A stretch of 8,107 bases of DNA from JBBAGE01 sp041655055 (GTDB taxonomy: Bacteria > Pseudomonadota > Alphaproteobacteria > Rhodobacterales > Rhodobacteraceae): assembly GCA_041655055.1 (NCBI GenBank), contig JBBAGE010000111.1, positions 1 through 8,107 of the forward strand. The letters run 5' to 3'. The notes beneath the pieces were generated by a model. The model saw nothing but the letters and a program-made list of their open reading frames with translations. It had not been told where the DNA came from and did not search any database. The position numbers and the translations under genes are program-made. Positions 1-5,818 of the stretch are shown here, piece after piece; the first letter of the stretch is position 1, and every line of letters starts with the position of its first letter.

Positions 1-1815
1 CGACAGCGCCCCCGCCACCAGCGCGAGCGAGGTAAGATCAAGCCCCGCCACCGAAATCGCCATCAGCGCCGCAAGCGTGATGCCCAGATAGCCGATCCCC
101 ACCCGCACGGCATTCTGGCCGCCGGGGTCAAGCCGGGTCTTGGGCAGGACGCTGGCCGCCAGCGCATTCTGCACCACCCGCGTCAACAGATATCCCACCC
201 CGAACACCAGCAAAAACGCCAGCAGATCGGCAGGGGCGACATGGATATCGCCGATGCGCAGGCCTTCGCGCGCGCGGGCCCAGATTTCGGTGATATCGGT
301 GACCCGCGCCCCCCAGATCAGCGCGAACAGCGGCAACGCCAGCGCCACCAGCGCAAAGGCCATCAGATCGGGCAGCAATGCGCGCTCCATCGCGACCTCA
401 TCGCGCCGGGTCAGCAGCGCGAACAGATCATCGCCCAGCCGCAAGATCACGACCAGCAGCCCGATCAGCGCCAGGCTGGTGATCATCGGCCAAAGCATCC
501 CGCGTGCGGCGCTGGCATAACCGATCGCGGCCAAAAGCGGCGCCAGCAGGCCCACGATCATTGCCACCCGCCCCACCCCGTCTTGCAGGGTCGAGCGCAC
601 GGGGCGCACGGCGGGGGTGGTTTCGTCGGGCGCGGGCACGCCGCCGGCGGTCTTGAACAGCAAGCGGCCAAAGCGAAACAGGATCAGCCCCGCCAGCACC
701 GTCAGCGGGAAATAAAGCACCACGGCCCCTGCCCCGTCGCCCTGGGCCTCGGCCTCGCCCAGAAATTGCGCAAGCGGCGCCGACAGCCCCAGCAACAGGC
801 CAAGCGCGGCGGTTTGCGCCCGGGCAATGCGCCGCTGCGGGGGCGTGAGCAGGAAATGCGCGCGCAGTTTAAGCCCTTCGGTGACGTCTTCGTCGAACAA
901 TTGCCGGCCAAGCCAGCGCGCGCCGAAATAGCCCAGACCGACCGAAACCAGCCCCTTGGCCAGCACCATGCCGCGCGGCCCCAAAAAGCCGGTGGCGATC
1001 ATGGCCTCGGACGCCGCATAAACACCCAAAAGCGGCACCATCAGCGCCGCGAATGACACCAGCGTTTCGGCCAGATCCGCAAGCCTAGGGCGCGATTTTG
1101 CCCGCGCCAGCACGGGCCGGGCCAAGCGGTGCAGCCAGCGCGGCGCGCGCGCGATCAGCACCACCGCCAGCACCAGCAGCCCCACCACCAGCGGCAGGTT
1201 TTCACGAAACGCCGGACGCTCGGCCCCGATTGCGGCCGTGCTTTCGCCCCAGACGCTACCGGCGCTGTCCGCCAGCACCGCCACGGCATCGGGCCAGTGC
1301 ACGGGGTTAAGCGGCGACGGCCCCAGGCGGGTCAGCTCGTCGGCCATGCGCAGGCGCAAAACGGTGTCGATCTCGCGGATCAGGCCATCGGTGCGGGTAT
1401 AGGCATCTTCGGCGGCGCGGCGGGGCGCAGTGGTTTCCGCCAAAAGCGCGGCCAGTTCCGCGCGCCGTTCGGTCAGATCGGCAGGTTCCACCACGCCATC
1501 GGCGGGGGGTGGGCCAAGGGCCGCAATCTGGCCTTGTAACGTATCGACCCGGGTCTGGTTTGCCCCCTGCGCCACCAGAAACCGATCGCGCCAGCGCACC
1601 AGAACGGCGCGCAAGGCCTCAAGCTCGGTATCCGAGGTGGCGGCCTGCGCCAGCGCCGCTTCGGCATCGGCGGCGATCACCTGCCATGCGGCATAATCGG
1701 GTGCGTCAGCGGCGGACACCACCTGCGCCTGCGCGGGCAGGGAAAATGTGGCCCCCAGCGCGCCGCCCAGACAGAGCGCCAGTATGAAAAATACACTGAC
1801 CCGAAGGCGGCGCAT
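1..1815 (-). CDS. DUF3772 mechanosensitive ion channel, MscS superfamily (partial, C-terminus beyond left edge)
   Basis: Inner-membrane channel expected to open under membrane tension and release solutes during hypo-osmotic shock. The frame is open from an ATG at 1815 to base 1, giving 605 residues. Residues 1-30 look like a signal peptide ending AQA. A periplasmic, partly coiled segment follows (about 35-200). It includes a DUF3772-like stretch (about 115-180) with the family-typical GPSPLNP near 165-171. Many hydrophobic helices follow from about 207: 207-223, 250-268, 283-297, 335-352, 364-384, 416-434, 441-459, 483-501, 529-546 and 569-590. The last visible residues (GLDLTSLALVAGALS) match the run-in to the MscS pore helix, so the pore and cytoplasmic beta domain lie outside the window. 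The start codon overlaps the cysK stop (TGATG), suggesting translational coupling. Family is confident; physiological role is inferred. Confidence 0.9.
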   Translation of the reverse strand, partial: MRRLRVSVFFILALCLGGALGATFSLPAQAQVVSAADAPDYAAWQVIAADAEAALAQAATSDTELEALRAVLVRWRDRFLVAQGANQTRVDTLQGQIAALGPPPADGVVEPADLTERRAELAALLAETTAPRRAAEDAYTRTDGLIREIDTVLRLRMADELTRLGPSPLNPVHWPDAVAVLADSAGSVWGESTAAIGAERPAFRENLPLVVGLLVLAVVLIARAPRWLHRLARPVLARAKSRPRLADLAETLVSFAALMVPLLGVYAASEAMIATGFLGPRGMVLAKGLVSVGLGYFGARWLGRQLFDEDVTEGLKLRAHFLLTPPQRRIARAQTAALGLLLGLSAPLAQFLGEAEAQGDGAGAVVLYFPLTVLAGLILFRFGRLLFKTAGGVPAPDETTPAVRPVRSTLQDGVGRVAMIVGLLAPLLAAIGYASAARGMLWPMITSLALIGLLVVILRLGDDLFALLTRRDEVAMERALLPDLMAFALVALALPLFALIWGARVTDITEIWARAREGLRIGDIHVAPADLLAFLLVFGVGYLLTRVVQNALAASVLPKTRLDPGGQNAVRVGIGYLGITLAALMAISVAGLDLTSLALVAGALS

Positions 1816-2846
1816 CAATCCTCGAATACTGCCGGCATATCGCGCGGCGCGCCGTCAAGCCATGCGGGCACCGGCAGCCCCTGCCCGTGCAGGAATTCGG
1901 GGTTGAACAGCTTGGATTGATAGCGCGTGCCGTAATCGCAAAGCATGGTCACAATCCGATGCCCCGGCCCCATGTCGCGGGCCATTTTCATCGCCCCCGC
2001 CACGTTCACGGCGGTCGAGCCGCCCAGGCACAGCCCTTCGTGTTCCAACAGATCAAACAGCACCGGCAGGGCTTCGTGATCCGAGATCTGATATGAGAAG
2101 TCGGGCGTAAACCCTTCCAGATTCGCGGTAATCCGGCCTTGGCCGATGCCTTCGGTGATCGATCCACCTTCGGCCTTCAGCTCGCCCGTGGTGTAATAGG
2201 AATAGAGCGCGGCCCCCATCGGATCGGCAAGCCCGATCTTGACCCCCTTGGGTTGCAGCGCCATGCCCACCCCCGCCAGCGTGCCGCCGGTGCCCACGGC
2301 GCAGATAAAACCATCGACCTTGCCGCCGGTCTGTTCCCAGATCTCGGGGCCGGTGGTTTCGATATGGGCCTGACGATTGGCCACATTGTCGAATTGATTG
2401 GCCCAGATCACGCCTTTGGGTTCGGTCTTGGCCAGTTCGGCCGCAAGGCGCTCGGAATAGCGCACATAGTTATTGGGGTTGCGATAGGGCACCGCCGGCA
2501 CCTGCACCAGTTCGGCGCCCGCCAGCCGGATCATGTCCTTTTTTTCCTGGCTCTGGGTTTCGGGGATTACGATCACCGTGCGAAAGCCCATGGATGCACC
2601 CACCAGCGCCAGCCCGATGCCGGTATTGCCGGCCGTGCCCTCGACAATCACGCCGCCGGGTTTCAGCGCGCCGCGCGCGACCGCATCGCGGATAATGTAA
2701 AGCGCGGCGCGATCCTTGACCGACTGGCCGGGGTTGAGAAATTCGGCCTTGCCGTAAATATCGCAGCCCGTCGCCTCGGACGGGCCATTCAGCCGGATCA
2801 GAGGGGTATTGCCGATGGCCTCAGCCAGATCATTGTTGACGCGCAT
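1815..2846 (-). CDS. cysK: Cysteine synthase A-type PLP enzyme (O-acetylserine sulfhydrylase)
   Basis: Cytoplasmic PLP enzyme of the cysteine synthase family, expected to make L-cysteine and acetate from O-acetylserine and sulfide. The 343 residues carry the expected landmarks. These are IGNTPLIRL near the N-terminus (11-19), the Schiff-base lysine K44 in QSVKDRA, the substrate loop TAGNTG (71-76), the PLP-phosphate loop GTGGT (185-189) and GGSTAVN (275-281), whose S277 should contact the pyridine ring. It is somewhat longer than enteric CysK (about 320 residues), with a tail ending in PAVFED. ATG 2846 is preceded by GGAGAG at a good distance. It follows a trgA-like gene by 74 bp and overlaps the next gene. 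In Rhodobacter sphaeroides cysK is linked to trgAB and contributes to tellurite resistance, so a role in thiol-dependent tellurite defence is plausible. A CysM or cystathionine beta-synthase-like activity cannot be excluded from sequence alone. Confidence 0.93.
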   Translation of the reverse strand: MRVNNDLAEAIGNTPLIRLNGPSEATGCDIYGKAEFLNPGQSVKDRAALYIIRDAVARGALKPGGVIVEGTAGNTGIGLALVGASMGFRTVIVIPETQSQEKKDMIRLAGAELVQVPAVPYRNPNNYVRYSERLAAELAKTEPKGVIWANQFDNVANRQAHIETTGPEIWEQTGGKVDGFICAVGTGGTLAGVGMALQPKGVKIGLADPMGAALYSYYTTGELKAEGGSITEGIGQGRITANLEGFTPDFSYQISDHEALPVLFDLLEHEGLCLGGSTAVNVAGAMKMARDMGPGHRIVTMLCDYGTRYQSKLFNPEFLHGQGLPVPAWLDGAPRDMPAVFED

Positions 2847-2851
2847 CGTCG

Positions 2852-2857
2852 CTCTCC
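2852..2857 (-). promoter_or_regulatory. Ribosome binding site of cysK
   Basis: On the minus strand GGAGAG lies six bases ahead of the ATG at 2846. It is a good Shine-Dalgarno match that fixes the start of the cysteine synthase. Confidence 0.65.
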
Positions 2858-2878
2858 GGTGCTATGACTTACTGCTTA

Positions 2879-2907
2879 TGTGTAGAATCCGCTTTGGCGA
2901 AACTCAA
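2879..2907 (-). promoter_or_regulatory. Candidate sigma-70-type promoter ahead of cysK
   Basis: On the minus strand TTGAGT (2907-2902) and TACACA (2884-2879) are separated by exactly 17 bases, upstream of the cysK start by about 33 bases. This would let cysK and the mechanosensitive channel be transcribed apart from trgA. It is a two-box match only, in a short AT-richer patch between two genes, so it is tentative. Confidence 0.35.
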
Positions 2908-2920
2908 GCGCCGGGATGGT

Positions 2921-3361
2921 TCACGATGTGAAGCGCGCGAAATACCAGATGACCCAGCCGCCCAGCGCGCCCCCCACCAGCAGCGCCCCCATCACCGTGG
3001 GCGTGGCCGCCAGCACCGCATAATCGGCCATGGTGACGAACAGGGATTCGATCGCTTGCACCGGCCCGTCGAAATGCATCCGGATCGAACGGCGATAGAT
3101 ATCATAGCCGGCAAAGACGAAAACGCCCCAAAACAGCGTCAACAGCGAAATGGTGATCCCGTAACCCACCATTTGCTGAAACCGGTCAAAGGCGCGGCGC
3201 GCCATGAAACGCCAGCCGATCACCACCCCGATCGCGGCGCTGATCTGCAAGAACCAGCCAAGCTGCGTGCCCTCGGGCAATAGCGGCACCACACGCCAGG
3301 CCACCAGCGCCCCAAGCGCACCAAACCAAATTGCGGCAACAAGTCTGGGAAAGGTTGGCAT
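2921..3361 (-). CDS. trgA: TrgA-family membrane protein (tellurite-resistance associated)
   Basis: A 146-residue hydrophobic protein with four likely membrane helices: about 4-24, 34-52, 69-87 and 117-143. The loops are short and basic, for example RFMARRAFDR at 51-60 and the IYRRSIR turn at 88-94. Size, helix number and the N-terminal MPTFPRLVAAIWF pattern fit the TrgA family, found mostly in Rhodobacteraceae. TrgA was named because the trgAB-cysK region raises tellurite resistance in Rhodobacter sphaeroides; its biochemical activity is unknown. No catalytic motif or cysteine is visible, which argues against direct metal ligation by thiols. The gene lies 101 bp after the Atm1-like exporter and 74 bp before cysK on the same strand, so the trgA-cysK link is kept. 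The Nudix-type trgB partner is not between them. The ATG at 3361 has only a weak GGGG upstream. Confidence 0.85.
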   Translation of the reverse strand: MPTFPRLVAAIWFGALGALVAWRVVPLLPEGTQLGWFLQISAAIGVVIGWRFMARRAFDRFQQMVGYGITISLLTLFWGVFVFAGYDIYRRSIRMHFDGPVQAIESLFVTMADYAVLAATPTVMGALLVGGALGGWVIWYFARFTS

Positions 3362-3425
3362 AGTATGGCCCCGGTCACTCGATCGCCCCGATCTGGCGCG
3401 GCTTGGGGCCGGTGCGCAAGCCCCT

Positions 3426-3447
3426 CGGCCCGGATTTCGCCGGGCCG
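3426..3447 (-). terminator. Strong GC hairpin after the exporter gene (possible terminator or attenuator)
   Basis: An 8-bp perfect stem (CGGCCCGG pairing with CCGGGCCG) with a 6-base loop begins 15 bases past the exporter stop codon on the minus strand. No T-run follows (the next bases are GAGGGGCTTG), so it is not a classical intrinsic terminator. It could be an mRNA 3' end stabiliser, a weak terminator, or reduce read-through into trgA. Confidence 0.4.
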
Positions 3448-3462
3448 TGGCTTTCGCGCCGC

Positions 3463-5286
3463 TTATGCGGCGGCCTCATCCTCGCCGCTGGCCTGACGGC
3501 GCCACATTGCGGCATAGCGGCCATCAAGGCCCAGCAATTCATCATGCCGGCCTTCTTCGCGCAATTGCCCGTCTTCGAGCACCAAAATCCTGTCGGCATC
3601 GACAATGGTGGACAGCCGGTGCGCGATGGTGATCACGCTGCGCCCTTGTGACATTTGCCCCAGGCTTTCCTGAATGTCGCGCTCGGTCTGGCTGTCAAGG
3701 GCGCTTGTGGCCTCGTCCAGCAACAGAATCGGCGGATTTTTCAGCAAGGTGCGCGCGATACCCACACGCTGCTTTTCACCGCCCGACAGTTTCAGGCCGC
3801 GCTCGCCCACCTTGGTCTGATAGCCTTCGGGCAGGCTGATGATGAAATCATGGATACGCGCCGCGCGGGCGGCATCCTCGATTTCCTGCCTTGTGGCCTC
3901 GGGGCGGCCGTAGGCGATGTTATAAAGCACCGTATCATTGAACAGCACCGTATCTTGCGGCACCACGCCGATGGCGGCATGAAGGCTATCTTGCGTCACA
4001 GCGCGCAGATCCTGCCCGTCGATGCGCACCGCGCCGCCCGTGACATCGTAAAACCGAAAAAGCAGCCGCCCGATCGTGGATTTCCCCGCCCCCGACGGCC
4101 CGACAATGGCAATGGTTTCGCCCGGTGCCACGCGAAAACTCAGCCCCCGCAGGATCGGGCGCGCGGGATCATAGCCGAAATGCACATTGTCAAAGACCAC
4201 CTCGCCGCCGGTCACCGCCAGCGCCGGGGCGCCCGGGGCATCGCGCACCTCGGCCGGTTGTTCGAGCAGGTGAAACATTTCGCCCATATCCACCAAAGCC
4301 TGCCGGATTTCACGGTATACCGTGCCCAGAAAGTTCAGCGGCATGGTGATCTGGATCATATAGGCATTGACCATCACGAAATCGCCCACGGTCAGTTCGC
4401 CGCGTTGCACACCCACCGCCGCCAGCACCATCATCGCAACCAGCCCGATGGTGATCAGCAAGGATTGCCCGAAATTCAGCATCGCCAGCGAATTATTCCC
4501 GCGGATGGCGGCATGTTCATAGCGGGCCATGGCGGCATCATAGCGCGCGGTCTCGCGCGATTCGGCGCCGAAATATTTCACCGTTTCAAAATTCAGCAGG
4601 CTGTCGATCGCCTTTTGATTGGCATCGGTATCCTGATCGTTCATTTCTTTGCGGATTTTCACCCGCCATTCGGTGATGCGGAAGGTAAACACCACATAGG
4701 CCGCCACCGTCGCCACGACGATGGCCAGATACCACACGTCGAACACGAGAAAGAGCACGACCGCCACCATCGCCAGTTCCAGCACCAGCGGCCCGATGGA
4801 AAACAACAGGAATCGCAAAAGGAATTCGACACCCTTGACCCCGCGTTCGATGATCCGGCTCAACCCCCCGGTTTTGCGGGTGATGTGATAGCGCATGGAG
4901 AGCTGGTGGATATGGGTGAATGTCTCATAGGCCAGTTGGCGCAGGGCGCGCTGTGCCACCGGGGCAAAGATCACATCGCGCAATTGCTGAAACCCCACGT
5001 TGAACAGACGCGACAGGCCATAAACCACCGTCAGCCCCACGGCGCCCAGCGCCGCCAATGTCGCGACCGATCCCCCCTCGCCCGCCAGCACATCCACCGC
5101 CGCCTTATACAAGAACGGCGTGGTGACATTCACCAGCTTGGCCAGAAACAGCATGATCAGCGCCCAGACGACGCGCCGCTTTACCCATCCCGCCCCGTCG
5201 GGCCACAGATAGGGGATGACCTTGCGCACGATCTGCACAGAATTGCGGGGGCGTTCGGTTGTGGTGATTTCGGCATGGCGTCGCAT
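3463..5286 (-). CDS. atm1: Atm1/ABCB7-type ABC exporter, fused membrane and ATPase domains
   Basis: Inner-membrane half-transporter of 607 residues that should work as a homodimer. The membrane domain has six helices, about 39-62, 76-96, 154-182, 184-203, 270-292 and 301-323. The nucleotide-binding domain (about 362-595) is complete: Walker A GPSGAGKST (396-404), Q-loop Q444, signature LSGGE (500-504), Walker B ILLLDE (520-525) and H-loop H556. Two stretches mark the Atm1/ABCB7/HMT1 subfamily: AIDSLLNFETVKYFGAE (226-242) and LNFGQ (270-274), whose Asn and Gln match glutathione-contacting positions of bacterial Atm1. Known members export glutathione or persulfide conjugates, including metal-glutathione complexes. 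The start is ATG 5286, with AAGGGG just upstream. An in-frame TTG at 5340 would add 18 unsupported residues. It is divergent from an ArsR-type regulator, suggesting metal- or metalloid-responsive control; the real substrate is not deducible. Confidence 0.93.
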   Translation of the reverse strand: MRRHAEITTTERPRNSVQIVRKVIPYLWPDGAGWVKRRVVWALIMLFLAKLVNVTTPFLYKAAVDVLAGEGGSVATLAALGAVGLTVVYGLSRLFNVGFQQLRDVIFAPVAQRALRQLAYETFTHIHQLSMRYHITRKTGGLSRIIERGVKGVEFLLRFLLFSIGPLVLELAMVAVVLFLVFDVWYLAIVVATVAAYVVFTFRITEWRVKIRKEMNDQDTDANQKAIDSLLNFETVKYFGAESRETARYDAAMARYEHAAIRGNNSLAMLNFGQSLLITIGLVAMMVLAAVGVQRGELTVGDFVMVNAYMIQITMPLNFLGTVYREIRQALVDMGEMFHLLEQPAEVRDAPGAPALAVTGGEVVFDNVHFGYDPARPILRGLSFRVAPGETIAIVGPSGAGKSTIGRLLFRFYDVTGGAVRIDGQDLRAVTQDSLHAAIGVVPQDTVLFNDTVLYNIAYGRPEATRQEIEDAARAARIHDFIISLPEGYQTKVGERGLKLSGGEKQRVGIARTLLKNPPILLLDEATSALDSQTERDIQESLGQMSQGRSVITIAHRLSTIVDADRILVLEDGQLREEGRHDELLGLDGRYAAMWRRQASGEDEAAA

Positions 5287-5290
5287 CGGG

Positions 5291-5296
5291 GCCCCT
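5291..5296 (-). promoter_or_regulatory. Ribosome binding site deciding the exporter start
   Basis: AAGGGG on the minus strand sits five to six bases before ATG 5286. It supports this start over the in-frame TTG at 5340, which has no such site. Confidence 0.55.
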
Positions 5297-5310
5297 TGTG
5301 CAGGCAAGTG

Positions 5311-5339
5311 TTGATTGCGGCGCCTGCCTGATGTATTCA
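5311..5339 (+). promoter_or_regulatory. Candidate promoter of the ArsR-type regulator gene
   Basis: TTGATT (5311-5316) and TATTCA (5334-5339) are spaced by 17 bases and would start transcription about 28 bases ahead of the regulator ATG at 5374. The second box overlaps the direct repeat described separately, which would suit autorepression. This is a motif match only. Confidence 0.35.
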
Positions 5340-5352
5340 ATGATCAATTCAA
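5335..5352. promoter_or_regulatory. Candidate operator: ATTCAA direct repeat around TGATCA
   Basis: ATTCAA occurs twice with a 12-base period and the spacer is the palindrome TGATCA. The unit lies between the divergent exporter and regulator genes, overlapping and just downstream of the putative -10 box. It is markedly AT-rich for this genome. It is a plausible binding site for the neighbouring ArsR-type repressor, but no binding evidence exists. Confidence 0.35.
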
Positions 5353-5363
5353 CATTTCATGAG

Positions 5364-5374
5364 TAGTTAAACTA
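5364..5374. promoter_or_regulatory. Perfect inverted repeat TAGTT-A-AACTA at the regulator start codon
   Basis: A 5-bp perfect inverted repeat with a one-base centre ends on the A of the regulator ATG. An outer CAT/ATG pair extends the symmetry to 5358-5380 with a three-base mismatch on each side. It may be an operator half of the divergent region, or chance in a short AT-rich patch. Confidence 0.3.
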
Positions 5375-5709
5375 TGGATGAGAGTAAAGCCCTGCTGTGC
5401 CTGTCCGCGCTTGCCCATGAAACCCGGCTGGCCATCATCCGCAGGCTTGTGCCACATGGCCGCCACGGGCTTTGCGCCGGTGCGATCGGGCGGCAGGTCA
5501 AGGCACCGGCCTCGCGGCTTTCGTTTCATCTGAGCGCCTTGGAACAAGCGGGCCTGATCGGGTCGCGGCGCGAAAGCCGGCAGGTGATTTACTGGATCGA
5601 ACCCGCGATGCTCGGCGGGCTGATCAATTACCTGCTGACCGATTGCGCCTGCGCAAGGCCCGATCTGCATGGCCCCTGCAGGGGGCAGATGCGCCGCAAC
5701 GCCGCCTGA
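5374..5709 (+). CDS. ArsR/SmtB-family metal(loid)-responsive repressor
   Basis: Small cytoplasmic winged-helix DNA-binding protein of 111 residues, the usual family length. The core reads LSALAHETRLAIIRRL (10-25), then a helix-turn-helix with PASRLSFHLSALEQAGLI (45-62) and a beta-wing RRESRQVIYWIE (65-76). The canonical alpha-3 arsenic motif (ELCVCDL) is degenerate: C34 is kept but the second cysteine position is glycine. Instead C91, C93 and C102 cluster at the C-terminus. This recalls the AfArsR type of Acidithiobacillus, in which three C-terminal cysteines bind arsenite. Such proteins release DNA when the ligand binds. It is divergent from the Atm1-like exporter, the most likely target besides itself. 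Ligand identity (As, Sb, Cd, Hg, other thiophile or a persulfide) is inference. The Shine-Dalgarno is weak, so a slightly different start is possible. Confidence 0.88.
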   Translation: MDESKALLCLSALAHETRLAIIRRLVPHGRHGLCAGAIGRQVKAPASRLSFHLSALEQAGLIGSRRESRQVIYWIEPAMLGGLINYLLTDCACARPDLHGPCRGQMRRNAA

Positions 5710-5728
5710 TCATGCAGACAAGGCCGCC

Positions 5729-5793
5729 CGGATCGCCGCGCTTGGCGTCGAAGGCTTTTACATAAACACCCCGCCCCGGGATACCCGAATGCC
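5729..5793 (-). pseudogene. Decayed partial copy of the LysM-coding 3' segment
   Basis: This stretch between the regulator stop and the LysM gene stop resembles 5868-5941, inside the LysM domain of the neighbouring gene. Shared blocks on the plus strand include CGGATCGC, TTGGCGTCGAA, TTTACATAAA and CCCCGCCCCG in the same order. Read on the minus strand, one frame gives GVYVKAFDAKRGDP, against MLYVKVFDANRTAIRDP in the intact gene. The copy has short indels and no start, and it leads into the 3' end of arsR. It looks like the remnant of a tandem duplication with a period of about 140-150 bp. Confidence 0.6.
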
Positions 5794-5818
5794 ACTGCAT
5801 GCACCCGGCATCGCCCCG

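Noticed and set aside
241..1056. Plus-strand open frame of 271 codons at the left end
   Set aside because: It is a Gln/His/Arg-rich shadow of the mechanosensitive channel gene on the minus strand.
2139..2867. Plus-strand open frame of 242 codons
   Set aside because: It is the antisense shadow of cysK, whose active-site motifs prove the minus strand is the coding one.
3655..5331. Long plus-strand open frame (558 codons) antisense to the ABC exporter
   Set aside because: Its His/Gln/Arg/Asp-rich translation resembles no protein family and mirrors the high-GC exporter gene, which has complete ABC motifs on the other strand.
5287..5340. In-frame TTG start that would lengthen the exporter by 18 residues
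   Set aside because: There is no Shine-Dalgarno at the TTG, while ATG 5286 has AAGGGG at proper spacing. The extra residues lie in the regulatory region.
5344..5670. Minus-strand open frame of 108 codons opposite arsR
   Set aside because: It covers the ArsR-type gene, which has a clear winged-helix sequence, and it shows no recognisable domain.
5787..5811. ATGCC...GGCAT inverted repeat as a terminator for the convergent arsR and LysM genes
   Set aside because: The stem is only five pairs with a 13-base loop and no T-run; it falls in and next to the decayed LysM copy and is better explained by that.
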